From Nitrospirillum amazonense (lineage in GTDB: Bacteria > Pseudomonadota > Alphaproteobacteria > Azospirillales > Azospirillaceae): a stretch of DNA of 64,000 nucleotides. The DNA lies in contig NZ_VITV01000004.1 of assembly GCF_007828035.1 (NCBI RefSeq), forward strand, positions 387,559 through 451,558. The letters are read 5' to 3'. This document shows, piece by piece, positions 18,114 to 27,863 of the stretch. The position numbers and the translations under genes were made by a program. Each line of letters opens with the position of its first letter. The first letter of the stretch is position 1. Below the pieces are notes generated by a model. That model did no database searches. It was given only the letters and a program-made list of their open reading frames with translations, and was not told the DNA's origin.

Positions 18114-19145
18114 GTGAAGGTTCAGCCCCGCAACGCCGATGGCTTCTGCAAAAACCCCACGGCCGGCATCATCGCCGTGCTGGTGTACGGCCCCGACACC
18201 GGCCTGGTGCGCGAACGCGGCCAAGCCCTGTCGCGCGCCATCGTCAGCGACCTTCAGGACCCCTTCCGCGTCAGCGAGCTGAAGGCCGACCAGATCAGCG
18301 GCGACGGCGCCCGCCTGAACGACGAGATGGCCGCCATGGCCCTGACCGGCGGCCGCCGGCTGGTGCGGGTGCGCGACGCCGACGAGTCGGTCACCGTGGC
18401 CTTCCAGTCCCTGCTGAAGCAGCCACCCAGCGGCGACACCCTGTGCGTGGTGGAGGCGGGCGACCTCGGCAAATCCAGCAAGCTGCGCGCGCTGTTCGAG
18501 TCGGACGATAAAGCCGCCGCCATCGCCTGCTATGTGGAGGAGGAGGGAGAGCTGGCGGTCACCATCGGCCGCATCCTGGGGGAGCATAAGCTAACCATCG
18601 ACACCGATGCCCGCGACTGGCTGGCCGCCAACCTGGTGGGCGACCGCGCCGTGGCCCGGGGGGAGGTGGACAAGCTGGCCATCTACATGATGGGCGCCAG
18701 CCGCGTGACGCTGGAGGACGTGCGCACCGTCATCGGCGACAGCGCCGCCCTGGACATGGATGAGCCGGCCCTGGCCGCCGCCGACGGCGACATCGCCAGC
18801 ATCGACCGGGCCCTGGGCCGTTTGTTCGCGGAGGGGACCAGCCCAGTCCCCATCCTTCGCAGCGCCCAGCGCCACTTTCAGCGCCTGCAGATGGCCGTCT
18901 ACCACACCACCCGGGGCCAGACGGCGCAGCAGGCGGTGAAGGCCCTGCGGCCGCCGGTGTTCTTCAAGATGGAAAACCAGATGACCAATCAGGTCCGGCG
19001 CTGGAATCTGCCCAACCTGGCCCTGGCCCTGGACCGCCTGATGGATGCGGAGGCCGACTGCAAGCGCACCAACATGCCGGATGAGACCCTGTGCGCCCGC
19101 GCCTTCTTCCAGGTGGCGCAGCTCGCCCGCAGGTCGGGCGGCTGA
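18114..19145 (+). CDS. holA: DNA polymerase III subunit delta
   Basis: 343 residues; the wrench subunit of the clamp loader that opens the beta sliding clamp. The family pattern is seen: VLVYGPDTGLVRERGQAL near the start, FRVSELKADQI, CVVEAGDLGKSSKLRALFE in the AAA-like domain, and a C-terminal collar (RSAQRHFQRLQMAVYHTTRGQ). Translation starts at GTG 18114, with GGAGG in GGGAGGCGCCC upstream. The gene converges with parB across a shared terminator. Confidence 0.95.
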   Translation: MKVQPRNADGFCKNPTAGIIAVLVYGPDTGLVRERGQALSRAIVSDLQDPFRVSELKADQISGDGARLNDEMAAMALTGGRRLVRVRDADESVTVAFQSLLKQPPSGDTLCVVEAGDLGKSSKLRALFESDDKAAAIACYVEEEGELAVTIGRILGEHKLTIDTDARDWLAANLVGDRAVARGEVDKLAIYMMGASRVTLEDVRTVIGDSAALDMDEPALAAADGDIASIDRALGRLFAEGTSPVPILRSAQRHFQRLQMAVYHTTRGQTAQQAVKALRPPVFFKMENQMTNQVRRWNLPNLALALDRLMDAEADCKRTNMPDETLCARAFFQVAQLARRSGG

Positions 19146-19160
19146 TTGCGATGCCAAAGA

Positions 19161-19198
19161 AAAAGCGCCGGCAGTGATAGCACTGCTGGCGCTTTTTG
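19161..19198. terminator. bidirectional terminator between holA and parB
   Basis: AAAAGCGCCGGCAGTG (19161-19176), loop ATAG, CACTGCTGGCGCTTTT (19181-19196), with one G-T wobble in a 16-bp stem and flanking A and T runs. It can end transcripts from both converging genes. Confidence 0.9.
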
Positions 19199-19222
19199 TT
19201 CCTGGGACCGCCCGCGTGGATG

Positions 19223-20104
19223 TCAGTGCTGGTGCTTCAGCCGCGCTAGCAGGCCGTCCAGTTGGTCGAGGTTGCTATAGTGCACGGTAAGGCTACCGGC
19301 TTGCCCCTTGGCCTTCAACGCCACTTTCAGGCCCAGCTCGGCCGCCAGTTCCTTTTCCAGGGCCAGGGTGTCGGCCGTCTTGGGGGTGGGGGCGGGACGG
19401 GCAGCCGGATTGGCGGCGTCCTTCACCAGCTGTTCCGTCTGGCGGACGTTCAGGCCGCGTTTCACCACTTCCCGCGCCAGGGCGAGGGGATCAGCGGCCG
19501 TCAACAGGGCGCGGGCATGGCCCATGGTCAGGCTGCCGTCCTGCACCAGCGCCTTCACACCATCGGGCAGGGCCAGCAGGCGCAGCATATTGGCCACGTG
19601 GCTGCGGCTCTTGCCCACGGCGCGGGCCAGATCCTCCTGCGTATGCTGGAACTCGTCCATCAGGCGTTGGAAGCCCTCGGCCTCTTCCAGGGGCGTCAGG
19701 TCCTGGCGCTGGATGTTTTCCACCAGCGCGATTTCCAGGGCCTCGCGGTCGGTCAGCGACCGCACCACCACCGGCACCTCGTGCAGGCCGGCCAACTGGG
19801 CGGCGCGCCAGCGGCGCTCACCCGCGATAATCTCGTAGCGGGCGTTGCCGCCGGGTGCCGCTTCCTCGACTTTGCGCACCAGGATGGGCTGCAGCACGCC
19901 GCGCTCGCGGATGCTGTCCACCAGGCTGCGGATGGCCTCTTCATCGAAGTGGCGGCGCGGCTGATAGCGGCCGGGGTGCAGCAGTTCGATGGGCAAAGTC
20001 CGGGGCGGACGTCCCTTTTCCACCGGCTCCTGCTCGTCCGCCACCTCGGCAAACAGCGCGGACAGGCCGCGCCCCAGGTTGCTGCGCTTCTTCATCTCAT
20101 CCAT
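19223..20104 (-). CDS. parB: chromosome partitioning protein ParB
   Basis: About 293 residues; the CTP-dependent parS-binding clamp that loads and spreads around the origin region. The N-terminus MKKRSNLGRGLSALF is followed by LHPGRYQPRRHFDEEAIRSL, the CTP-binding IIAGERRWRAAQL (GERRxRA box), the helix-turn-helix (TQEDLARAVGKSRSHVANMLRLL) and a C-terminal dimerisation domain. The ATG at 20104 overlaps the end of parA; an internal ATG at 20095 is an alternative. Three candidate parS sites lie in this window. Confidence 0.97.
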   Translation of the reverse strand: MDEMKKRSNLGRGLSALFAEVADEQEPVEKGRPPRTLPIELLHPGRYQPRRHFDEEAIRSLVDSIRERGVLQPILVRKVEEAAPGGNARYEIIAGERRWRAAQLAGLHEVPVVVRSLTDREALEIALVENIQRQDLTPLEEAEGFQRLMDEFQHTQEDLARAVGKSRSHVANMLRLLALPDGVKALVQDGSLTMGHARALLTAADPLALAREVVKRGLNVRQTEQLVKDAANPAARPAPTPKTADTLALEKELAAELGLKVALKAKGQAGSLTVHYSNLDQLDGLLARLKHQH

Positions 20105-20915
20105 GGACTGACTGCCGGTTACGCTCACGCTTCAAAACCTCTCCCGCCAAATGAATATAGGCCTGGGCACCCGCCGACTTCAGGTCGTAGAGCAGCACGG
20201 GCTTGCCGTGGCTGGGCGCCTCGGAGACGCGGACATTGCGGGGAATGACCGTCTCATACACCTTCTCGCCGAAGAAGCCGCGCACGTCGGCGGCCACCAT
20301 GTCGGACAGGTTGTTGCGCCGGTCGAACATGGTCAGCACCACGCCCTGGATTTCCAGGGCGGGGTTGAAGGTGCGCTTCACCCGCTCTATGGTGCGGATC
20401 AGCTGCGACAGGCCCTCCAGCGCGTAGAACTCACATTGCAGCGGCACTAGTACCGAATCGGCCGCCGCCAGGGCGTTCAGGGTCAGCAACCCCAGGGCTG
20501 GTGGGCAGTCGATCAAGATGTAGTCATAGTCGGCGGTGGCGCCGACCAGGGCGTCGCGCAGGCGGAACTCCCGCCGCTCCAACTCCACCAATTCCAGCTC
20601 CGCGCCCGACAGGTCGGCGGAGGCGGTGACCACGAACAGCTTGGGGATGCTGGTGCCGCGCACCGAAGCCTCCACCGTCGTCTCGCCGAACAGCAGCTCA
20701 TAGGTCCCTGTGCCGCGTTCGGTACGCCCGATGCCCAGGCCGGTGGAAGCGTTGCCCTGGGGATCGTTGTCCACGATCAGCACGCGCTTGCCGGTGGCCG
20801 CCAGGGCCGTGCCCAGGTTGATGGTGGTCGTGGTCTTGCCCACGCCGCCCTTCTGGTTGGCAAGGGCCAGGATGCGCGCACGCTTGGGCGCGGGGGTAGG
20901 GGCGTCAGCGGGCAC
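20097..20915 (-). CDS. parA: chromosome partitioning ATPase ParA
   Basis: About 272 residues; DNA-binding Walker ATPase that moves ParB-parS complexes. The deviant Walker A motif KGGVGKTTT lies near residue 22 (NQKGGVGKTTTTINLG), followed by IVDNDPQGNASTGLG and the Walker B DYILIDCPPALGLLTLNAL. The start is uncertain: GTG at 20915 gives a usual-length N-terminus and has GGTGAG upstream; TTG at 20930 or GTG at 20927 would lengthen it by up to five residues. It overlaps rsmG at one end and parB at the other, making a tightly coupled operon. Confidence 0.97.
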   Translation of the reverse strand: MPADAPTPAPKRARILALANQKGGVGKTTTTINLGTALAATGKRVLIVDNDPQGNASTGLGIGRTERGTGTYELLFGETTVEASVRGTSIPKLFVVTASADLSGAELELVELERREFRLRDALVGATADYDYILIDCPPALGLLTLNALAAADSVLVPLQCEFYALEGLSQLIRTIERVKRTFNPALEIQGVVLTMFDRRNNLSDMVAADVRGFFGEKVYETVIPRNVRVSEAPSHGKPVLLYDLKSAGAQAYIHLAGEVLKRERNRQSVHG

Positions 20916-21513
20916 GGGCAATCTCACCAAGGATAAGGATGGTCCCCGACGGATCGGTCATGCTGGGGACTTGGGAGACGGTCATTGTCCAGGATTGGGC
21001 GGCGAGGGTCAATTCCTCGGGGGCCGTCCTGCCCTTCAGGAAGAGGCACTTGGCCCCCGGCTTCAGGAAGCGGTAGCCCCAGTCCAGAAGTTCCGGCAGC
21101 GCGGCTAGGGCGCGAGCCGTGACCACGTCGGCCGCGATCTCCGGCGCCTGTTCGATGCGCTGGGCATGCACGGTCACCGGCGTTCCCGTCGCCCGGGCGA
21201 CCTCACGCAGGAAGGTGGCCTTGCGCGTATCGCTCTCTATCAGGTGGATATCGGGCACGCCCAGGATGGCCATGACCAGGCCGGGGAACCCGGCGCCGCT
21301 GCCCATGTCCACCTGCGTACGCGTGCCCGGGGGCAGCAGGGCGTACAGCTGGGCGCTGTCCGCCATGTGGCGTTCCCAGACATCCGCCACGGTGGATTTG
21401 GCCACCAGGTTGATGGCGGGGTTCCACTTGGCCAGTAACTGGGCATAAACGATGAGCCGGTCCAATGTTTCACGTGAAACACGGAACCGGGCAGCGAAAT
21501 CGGCTGGGGTCAT
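20905..21513 (-). CDS. rsmG: 16S rRNA (guanine527-N7)-methyltransferase RsmG
   Basis: 202 residues; SAM-dependent enzyme modifying the 530 loop of 16S rRNA. The SAM motif [16 protein letters not shown], the [20 protein letters not shown] motif and [16 protein letters not shown] are all typical. Loss of this gene gives low-level streptomycin resistance in other bacteria. It overlaps mnmG by 4 bases. A parS site is embedded in its 5' end (21466-21481), encoding part of FRVSRETLD. Confidence 0.97.
   Translation of the reverse strand: MTPADFAARFRVSRETLDRLIVYAQLLAKWNPAINLVAKSTVADVWERHMADSAQLYALLPPGTRTQVDMGSGAGFPGLVMAILGVPDIHLIESDTRKATFLREVARATGTPVTVHAQRIEQAPEIAADVVTARALAALPELLDWGYRFLKPGAKCLFLKGRTAPEELTLAAQSWTMTVSQVPSMTDPSGTILILGEIARAR
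21466..21481. other. parS: parS site 1 (inside rsmG)
   Basis: The 16-bp palindrome TGTTTCACGTGAAACA is the canonical chromosomal parS sequence bound by ParB. It lies in the coding sequence of rsmG, 1.4 kb from parB and about 12.7 kb from the proposed origin. Confidence 0.93.
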
Positions 21514-23402
21514 GCGGCACTCGTGGTGTTGGCGGTGCCAGGGGCCAAGCGGGCAGGGCGCTTCTTTACGTGGCGCAGCAAGGCGGTCAGCGCCGCGGGC
21601 GTCATGCCGGGTATACGGGCGGCGGCCCCCAAGGTGGTGGGACGCACCTGGCGCAGCTTGGTGCGGATTTCCGCGGACAGCGAGGCGATAGCGTCCACGT
21701 CAAGGTCCGCCGGCAGGGCTAGGGCCTCATCCCGGCGGAAGGCGCGGATGTCAGCCTCCTGCCGATCGAGATAGCCGGCGTAGCGCCCATCGATCTCCAC
21801 CTGCTCGGCGATCTCCGGCGAAAAGTCGTTCAGTTCCGGCCAGATGGCACCCAGGCGGGGCAAGTCGATGTCGGGATAGCGCAGCAGGTCGGCCACGCTA
21901 CGGCGGACGCCGTCCTGGTTGATGGTCAGACCGTGCTTGGCCAGTTCATTGGGCGTCGCGGACAGGGTGCCGGCCAGGTCACGGGCATGGTCCAGGGCTG
22001 CCAGCTTGGCACCAAAGGCAGCAGCGCGCACCTCACCCACGCAGCCCAGGGACAAGCCGCGCGGCGTCAGGCGCTGATCGGCATTATCGGCCCGCAGCAG
22101 CAGGCGGTATTCCGCCCGGCTGGTGAACATGCGGTAGGGCTCCGACGTACCGCGCGTGATCAGGTCGTCGATCATCACGCCGATGTAGGATTCGGCACGG
22201 TCCAGCACGAAAGGCGCCGACCCTGATACGGTCAGAGCGGCATTCAGGCCGGCCACCAGGCCTTGGGCCGCCGCCTCCTCATACCCCGTGGTGCCGTTGA
22301 TCTGGCCCGCCAGGAACAGGCGGGGCAGGCGGCGCGTCTCCAGCGTCGGGCCCAACTCCCGCGGGTCGACGTAATCGTATTCAATGGCATACCCCGGCCG
22401 CAGCATGGTGACATGCTCCAGCCCTGGGATTGCCTTCAGGATCTCCAGCTGCACATCACGGGGCAGGGAGGTGGAGATGCCGTTGGGATAGACGGTATCG
22501 TCGTCCAGGCCCTCCGGCTCCAGGAAAATCTGGTGCCGTTCCTTGTCGGCGAAGCGGACGATCTTGTCCTCCACCGACGGGCAGTAGCGCGGGCCAATGC
22601 CCTCGATCTGCCCGGAATACATGGGCGCGCGGTGCAGGTTGGCGCGGATGACCTCGTGCACGCGGGCGCTGGTCCAGGTGATGTGGCAGGGCACCTGCGG
22701 CGTGGTGATCTTATCCGTGAGGTAGGAGAAGGGCGGGGGCGGATCATCGCCCGGCTGCACCTCTAGGCTGGCCCAATCGATGGTACGGCCATCAAGACGC
22801 GGCGGCGTGCCGGTCTTGAGTCGACCGAGGGGAAAGCCCACGCGCATCAGCGTATCGGACAGGCCCAGGGCCGGTGCTTCACCCACGCGGCCGGCGGGGA
22901 TCTTCTCCTCACCGATGTGAATCAGGCCGCGCAGGAAGGTGCCGGTGGTCAGGACCACGGCCCCGGCCATGACCGTCTCACCAGTGGCAGTGACGATGCC
23001 GGCCACGCGGCCATGGGCGTCAATCACCAGGTCCTCGACGGCGGCGGCCACCAGCGTCAGGTTTTCTTGCTCGGCCAGGATGGCTTGTATGGCCTGGCGG
23101 TACAGCTTGCGGTCCGCCTGGGCCCGCGGACCGCGGACGGCCGGACCCTTGGATTTGTTCAGCACGCGGAACTGGATGCCGGCACGGTCGGTCACCCGGC
23201 CCATGACGCCGTCCATGGCATCGATCTCACGGACAAGGTGGCCCTTGCCCAAACCGCCGATGGCCGGGTTGCAGCTCATCTCCCCGACCGTGTCGAGGCG
23301 ATGGGTGTACAGGGCGGTGCGGGCGCCCAGCCGCGCGGCGGCGGCAGCCGCCTCGCAGCCGGCATGGCCGGCGCCAACCACGATGACGTCATAAGTGTGC
23401 AT
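21510..23402 (-). CDS. mnmG: tRNA uridine 5-carboxymethylaminomethyl modification enzyme MnmG (GidA)
   Basis: 630 residues; FAD-dependent partner of MnmE that installs the cmnm5 group at wobble U34 of tRNAs. The N-terminal dinucleotide motif is [19 protein letters not shown]; the family signatures [22 protein letters not shown] and [13 protein letters not shown] and the later [26 protein letters not shown] follow. The length is normal. It is in the mnmE-mnmG-rsmG-parA-parB order, separated from mnmE by a 110-base gap holding a parS. Confidence 0.98.
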   Translation of the reverse strand: MHTYDVIVVGAGHAGCEAAAAAARLGARTALYTHRLDTVGEMSCNPAIGGLGKGHLVREIDAMDGVMGRVTDRAGIQFRVLNKSKGPAVRGPRAQADRKLYRQAIQAILAEQENLTLVAAAVEDLVIDAHGRVAGIVTATGETVMAGAVVLTTGTFLRGLIHIGEEKIPAGRVGEAPALGLSDTLMRVGFPLGRLKTGTPPRLDGRTIDWASLEVQPGDDPPPPFSYLTDKITTPQVPCHITWTSARVHEVIRANLHRAPMYSGQIEGIGPRYCPSVEDKIVRFADKERHQIFLEPEGLDDDTVYPNGISTSLPRDVQLEILKAIPGLEHVTMLRPGYAIEYDYVDPRELGPTLETRRLPRLFLAGQINGTTGYEEAAAQGLVAGLNAALTVSGSAPFVLDRAESYIGVMIDDLITRGTSEPYRMFTSRAEYRLLLRADNADQRLTPRGLSLGCVGEVRAAAFGAKLAALDHARDLAGTLSATPNELAKHGLTINQDGVRRSVADLLRYPDIDLPRLGAIWPELNDFSPEIAEQVEIDGRYAGYLDRQEADIRAFRRDEALALPADLDVDAIASLSAEIRTKLRQVRPTTLGAAARIPGMTPAALTALLRHVKKRPARLAPGTANTTSAA

Positions 23403-23481
23403 GGCGCCGGACTTTAGGGGCGGGGGCCGGGCGAGTCAAAGGGCACCAGCGGATAACCGCCATGAATCCATGTCTGGTCGA

Positions 23482-23497
23482 TGTTTCACGTGAAACA
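23482..23497. other. parS: parS site 2 (between mnmE and mnmG)
   Basis: Perfect TGTTTCACGTGAAACA in the intergenic gap. It is identical to site 1 and is flanked by non-coding DNA. Confidence 0.94.
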
Positions 23498-23512
23498 TCG
23501 CACCGGTGGCGT

Positions 23513-24853
23513 TCACTTCCCGATGCAGAAGTCCCGGAAGATGACGTCCAGCAGGTCCTCCACGTCCACCCTGCCGGTGATACGGCCCAGGGCCCGGGCG
23601 GCCAGGCGAACATCCTCCGCCGCTAATTCCGGCAGGTCGGCCCTCAGCGCACGGGCCAGGGCGGCGCGGCAATCCTCCAGGGCCTGGCGATGGCGGGCAC
23701 GGGTGAGGGACGGAGCGGCACCCGGCGTCAGGCGATCGCCAACGATGCGCTCCAGGGCCGCCAACAAATCCGCCAGACCTTCGCCAGTGGCGGCCGACAC
23801 GGCGATGGCGGTGCGGCCGGCGACCATGGAGGGCACGTAGGTGCACAGGTCGCGCTTGTTCAGCACCACCAGCGCGTCGCCGTCGGCCAGGGCCAGCGTC
23901 GCCTCCGCCATGTCGCCGATGTTCCACGTGGAACAATCCAGCACCAGCAGCTTCAGGTCCGCCTTTTCCGCACGCGCCAGCGCGCGACGGATGCCCTCAC
24001 GCTCGATCTCATCGGCGGCGTCGCGCAGGCCGGCGGTATCGGCCAGAATGACGGGAAAGCCGCCCAAGTCCAGGTTGACCTCGATGACATCGCGCGTCGT
24101 GCCCGCAGTGGAGGAGACGATGGCCGCGTCCCGCCGCGCCAGGCCATTCAGCAGGCTGGACTTGCCGGCATTGGGCGCGCCCAGGATGGCGATGGAAAAG
24201 CCGTCGCGCAGCCGCTCCCCCCGATGACCATCGGCCAGGTGGGCGCCGATTTCCTGGTATAGGCCGGTCAGGACCGGGACCACCGCCGGCGCCAGGCCAT
24301 GAGGCAAATCCTCATCCGGGAAATCAATGTCCGCCTCCAGGTGGGCCAGCGCCCGCACCAGGCGATGCCGCCAGCCCTCATATAGGGCACCCAGCGCGCC
24401 TTCCATCTGGCGCAAGGCCTGGCGCCTCTGGGCCGCCGTCTCGGCATCGACCAGGTCGGCGATGGCTTCCGCCTCGGTCAGGTCCAGTTTACCGGCCTCA
24501 AAGGCACGGCGGCTGAATTCCCCCGGTTCCGCCACGCGCAGGCCCTGGCCGGTCAGGGCCTCGCTGGCGGCGGCCAGCACGGCGCGGCCGCCATGCAGAT
24601 GCAGCTCCGCCACATCCTCACCGGTGAAGCTGTCCGGCGCCGGAAACCACAGCACCAGCGCCTGGTCGAAGACCTCGCCATCCTTGCCCCTCAATCGGGC
24701 CAGGGTGGCGCGACGGGCCGGGGGCAGGGGCCGCCCGGTCAGCGCGGACAGCGCCGGCCCCGCCATCGGCCCGGACAGGCGGATGACCTGGACGCCGCCC
24801 CGTCCGGGGGCGGAGGCCAGGGCGAAGATGGTATCGGTGCTGTAAAGGGACAT
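23513..24853 (-). CDS. mnmE: tRNA modification GTPase MnmE (TrmE)
   Basis: 446 residues; G protein acting with MnmG on tRNA U34. The N-terminal tetrahydrofolate-binding domain begins TIFALASAPGRGGVQVIRLSG. The G domain has P-loop GAPNAGKSS at about 225-233, the GTTRD switch, DTAGL and NKRD. The chain ends in the conserved CIGK, with the Cys three residues from the C-terminus. The GTPase domain contains a degenerate parS at 23920. Confidence 0.98.
   Translation of the reverse strand: MSLYSTDTIFALASAPGRGGVQVIRLSGPMAGPALSALTGRPLPPARRATLARLRGKDGEVFDQALVLWFPAPDSFTGEDVAELHLHGGRAVLAAASEALTGQGLRVAEPGEFSRRAFEAGKLDLTEAEAIADLVDAETAAQRRQALRQMEGALGALYEGWRHRLVRALAHLEADIDFPDEDLPHGLAPAVVPVLTGLYQEIGAHLADGHRGERLRDGFSIAILGAPNAGKSSLLNGLARRDAAIVSSTAGTTRDVIEVNLDLGGFPVILADTAGLRDAADEIEREGIRRALARAEKADLKLLVLDCSTWNIGDMAEATLALADGDALVVLNKRDLCTYVPSMVAGRTAIAVSAATGEGLADLLAALERIVGDRLTPGAAPSLTRARHRQALEDCRAALARALRADLPELAAEDVRLAARALGRITGRVDVEDLLDVIFRDFCIGK
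23920..23935. other. parS: parS site 3 (inside mnmE, variant)
   Basis: TGTTCCACGTGGAACA, still a perfect 16-bp palindrome, differs from the canonical site only at the symmetric fifth and twelfth positions, which vary in known parS consensus sequences (TGTTNCACGTGNAACA). It encodes codons within the G domain of mnmE. Confidence 0.85.
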
Positions 24854-24864
24854 GGGGTGCGGAG

Positions 24865-25239
24865 TCAGTCTGCGGCAGCGGCTTTGCGGGCGCGATGCGC
24901 CGGCACTTTCTCATCCGGATATAGCATCAAGCGGTCCACCCGGCCGCCCTCCACCAGGTGAGTCTTCACAATTTCATCGACGTCGCTGGTGGTGGCACAG
25001 GTGTACCAGACCCCCTCCGGATAGATGACCAGCGTCGGCCCCAGTTCGCACCGGTCCAGGCAGCCGGCGGCGTTGACCCTGACCTTCTTACCCAGGCCCG
25101 CCTCCTTGGCGGCGGCCTTCATGTGGTCGCGCAGGGCCTCGGAACCCTTCTCCTTGCAGCATCCCCGGGGATGGCCCGGCGCGCGCTCATTGGTGCAAAA
25201 GAAAACGTGACGGTCGAAATAGGGTGCGGGATCGGTCAC
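24865..25239 (-). CDS. (2Fe-2S) ferredoxin-like thioredoxin-fold protein
   Basis: 124 residues of the thioredoxin-like [2Fe-2S] ferredoxin class. Cysteines lie in HVFFCTNERAPGHPRGCC and NAAGCLDRCELGPTLVIYPEGVWY, the usual C-x(n)-C ... C-x3-C cluster-binding pattern. It is probably a small electron carrier or cluster shuttle. The GTG start at 25239 overlaps the stop of the DUF6489 gene (GTGA), so the two are translated together. Confidence 0.88.
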   Translation of the reverse strand: MTDPAPYFDRHVFFCTNERAPGHPRGCCKEKGSEALRDHMKAAAKEAGLGKKVRVNAAGCLDRCELGPTLVIYPEGVWYTCATTSDVDEIVKTHLVEGGRVDRLMLYPDEKVPAHRARKAAAAD

Positions 25240-25490
25240 TTCGCGTCCTTGCCCCCGCCCATGGCGGAGGTCATCTGGTTCCACATCATTTTCTGCATCT
25301 GCTCGAACCCCTGGATGCCCACGGGCAGCCAGGTCTTCAGCAGGGCATCCGGGTCCATGGCGGCCAGGTTGGCGCTCATGCGGTCCTGCATCTGCCGCAT
25401 CAGGGCGTCCTGCATGGGCTTCACGTCCGGCAGGCCCAGGAAAGCACGGGCCTCTTCCGGGGTGCAATCAACGTCGACGGTGATTTTCAT
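25236..25490 (-). CDS. DUF6489 family small protein
   Basis: 84 residues, begins MKITVDVDCTPEEARAFLGLPDV and continues as an amphipathic helix rich in Met and Gln (QDALMRQMQDRMSANL, EQMQKMMWNQMTSAM). This pattern is conserved in alphaproteobacteria without a known function. It is coupled to the downstream ferredoxin-like gene by overlapping start and stop. Confidence 0.8.
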   Translation of the reverse strand: MKITVDVDCTPEEARAFLGLPDVKPMQDALMRQMQDRMSANLAAMDPDALLKTWLPVGIQGFEQMQKMMWNQMTSAMGGGKDAK

Positions 25491-25587
25491 GGGGGCAGAC
25501 CTTCCTGTTCGGTTGGACTCTAAAGGCGCATGGTGGAGGGGCTAACAGGGGTATACGCCCGAAATAACGCCTCTTTTTTCTGACCTT

Positions 25588-25609
25588 CACTGTAGCGGAG
25601 GCTACAGTG
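25588..25609. repeat. perfect 9-bp inverted repeat, possible operator
   Basis: CACTGTAGC (25588-25596) and GCTACAGTG (25601-25609) around GGAG. It sits about 60 bases before the DUF255 gene. The T run (CTCTTTTTTC) precedes rather than follows it on the plus strand, so it does not look like a terminator for either strand; an operator is more likely. Confidence 0.45.
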
Positions 25610-25671
25610 GGGGCAAAGCGGCACTGGACAGTCAACGACCGCATCATTCAGCCAAAAGAGCGTGACCCCCC

Positions 25672-27732
25672 ATGGCGGCATCCGATACGACACAAGCGGC
25701 AGCGAACCTGTTGGTTCACGAGACCAGTCCCTACCTGCTGCAGCACAAGGACAACCCCGTGCACTGGCGCGCCTGGGGGCCGGAGGCCTTCGCCGAGGCC
25801 CAGGCGGCGGGCAAGCCCATCCTGCTGTCCATCGGCTATGCCGCCTGCCATTGGTGCCACGTCATGGCCCATGAAAGCTTCGAGAATGAGGCCATCGCCG
25901 GCCTGATGAACGAGCTGTTCATCAACATCAAGGTGGATCGGGAAGAACGGCCGGACGTGGACCAGGTCTACCAGCAGGCGCTGTCCCTGCTGGGCCAGCA
26001 AGGCGGCTGGCCACTGACCATGTTCCTGACACCCAAGGGGGAGCCGTTCTGGGGCGGCACCTATTTCCCCCCCAGTGGCCGCTATGGCCGTCCCGGATTC
26101 CCTGATGTGCTGCAGGGCGTGGCCGAGACCTACGCCCAAGACCCCGGCAAGGTCAGCCGCAACGTGAAGGCCCTAGGTGATGCACTCGCCCGGCTGTCGC
26201 GCGGCAACCCGGGTGAGGCGGTCACCGTGGGCGCCCTGAATGCCGTGGCCGACCGCCTGGTGCGTGAGGTCGACCCCTTCCTGGGCGGCATCAACGGTGC
26301 GCCCAAGTTCCCGCAGCCCAGCATCTTCGACCTGCTGTGGCGGGCGCATCTGCGCACCGGGCGGACCGACCTGCGCGACGCCGTCACCACCACCCTGACC
26401 CACATGGCCAACGGCGGCATCTACGACCATCTTGCCGGTGGCTTCGCCCGCTATTCCACGGACGAGCAATGGCTGGTCCCGCATTTTGAGAAGATGCTCT
26501 ACGACAACGCCCAGCTGGTGGCGCTGATGACCCAGGTGTGGCAGGGCACACGGGATCCCCTGCTGGAGGTCCGCGTACGCGAGACCGTGGGCTGGGTGCT
26601 GAACGAGATGAAGGTGCCCGGCGGTGCCTTCGGCGCCACCCTGGACGCCGACAGCGAGGGGGAGGAGGGCCGCTTCTACGTCTGGACCAAGGCGGAAATC
26701 GACCGCCTGCTGGGTGAGGATGCAGAGCTGTTCTGTGCCCACTATGACGTGACCGAGCTGGGCAACTGGGAAGGCCATACCATCCTGAACCGGCGCACAC
26801 CCCTGACACCGGGCAGTGCCGAGGAAAACCGCCTGGCCCATGCTCGCGCCCGCCTGCTGAAGGCCCGGGCGTTGCGTATCCGCCCCGGCTGGGATGACAA
26901 GGTGCTGGCCGACTGGAACGGCCTGATGATCGCGGCCTTGGCCCGTGCCGGCTTCGTCTTCGAGCAGCCGGGCTGGATCGAGGCCGCCATCGACGCCTAC
27001 CGCCATGTTGTAACAAGCCTGGGCCATACTGACCCGGACGGGCTGGATCGCCTGTACCACAGCGGTCGCGGCGGCAGGGCCCGCCACGCCGGCCTGCTGG
27101 AAGACTACGCCAACATGGGGAAGGCCGCCCTGACCCTGCATGAGATCACCGGTGACGTCGCCTTCCTGGATCAGGCCGCGCGCTGGACGGACACCCTGGA
27201 CCGTCATTTCTGGGATGAGGCGGACGGCGGCTATTACACCACCGCCGACGACGTGGGCGACCTGCTGATCCGCCCGCGCAACGCCCATGACAACGCCGTG
27301 CCCGCCGGCAACGGCACCCAGCTGGGCAATCTCACGCGCCTGTGGCTGCTGACCGGCCAGGATCGCTACCGTGTCCGGGCCGACACTCTGATGTCCGCCT
27401 TCAGCGGAGAACTGGGCCGCAACTTCTTCCCGCTCTCCACCTTCCTCAACATGGCCGAGACGCTGCTGAACGGCGTACATGTCGTCCTGGTGGGCGAGGG
27501 CGACGACCTGGAACCTTTCAACGCCGTCCTGCACGCCCAGTCGCGCCCAACACTGGTGGTCAGCCGCCTGGCGCCGGGACAAAATCTGCCGGAACCGCAT
27601 CCGGCGGCGGGCAAGGCCATGGTGGATGGCCGGGCCACGGCCTATGTCTGTCAGGACATGCGGTGTTCCTTGCCCGTGACCACGCCGGAAGCGCTAGCCG
27701 ATCTGCTGGCCGCTAGCGCTTCCAGCCAGTGA
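25672..27732 (+). CDS. thioredoxin domain-containing protein (DUF255/YyaL, spermatogenesis-associated 20-like)
   Basis: 686 residues. The N-terminal thioredoxin-like DUF255 domain is diagnostic: [14 protein letters not shown], then [17 protein letters not shown] with Cys59 and Cys62, and [24 protein letters not shown]. The C-terminal part is an (alpha/alpha)6-barrel similar to N-acylglucosamine epimerase or glycosidase folds ([29 protein letters not shown]). The physiological role is unknown; family links to redox and possibly cellobiose-epimerase-like activity are uncertain. Confidence 0.93.
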   Translation: MAASDTTQAAANLLVHETSPYLLQHKDNPVHWRAWGPEAFAEAQAAGKPILLSIGYAACHWCHVMAHESFENEAIAGLMNELFINIKVDREERPDVDQVYQQALSLLGQQGGWPLTMFLTPKGEPFWGGTYFPPSGRYGRPGFPDVLQGVAETYAQDPGKVSRNVKALGDALARLSRGNPGEAVTVGALNAVADRLVREVDPFLGGINGAPKFPQPSIFDLLWRAHLRTGRTDLRDAVTTTLTHMANGGIYDHLAGGFARYSTDEQWLVPHFEKMLYDNAQLVALMTQVWQGTRDPLLEVRVRETVGWVLNEMKVPGGAFGATLDADSEGEEGRFYVWTKAEIDRLLGEDAELFCAHYDVTELGNWEGHTILNRRTPLTPGSAEENRLAHARARLLKARALRIRPGWDDKVLADWNGLMIAALARAGFVFEQPGWIEAAIDAYRHVVTSLGHTDPDGLDRLYHSGRGGRARHAGLLEDYANMGKAALTLHEITGDVAFLDQAARWTDTLDRHFWDEADGGYYTTADDVGDLLIRPRNAHDNAVPAGNGTQLGNLTRLWLLTGQDRYRVRADTLMSAFSGELGRNFFPLSTFLNMAETLLNGVHVVLVGEGDDLEPFNAVLHAQSRPTLVVSRLAPGQNLPEPHPAAGKAMVDGRATAYVCQDMRCSLPVTTPEALADLLAASASSQ

Positions 27733-27863
27733 GGTGCCATAGCGTCCTAGTGACGGACGTCACGGTGACAGGCCCCCGCCCAATCGTTACTATGGGTCGA
27801 TTAAGAAACGACGCGTGTTTTAACCATAAGCATTCGACAACTAAATCAAAGGGGTAGCGCAGC

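Noticed and set aside
26173-27600. 475-codon minus-strand frame opposite the DUF255 gene
   Set aside because: Shadow frame; the plus-strand gene has clear motifs over the same bases.
27750-27763. GTGACG-GA-CGTCAC inverted repeat before the dienelactone hydrolase gene as a named regulator site
   Set aside because: It is short and could arise by chance in GC-rich DNA; spacing to a promoter could not be established.
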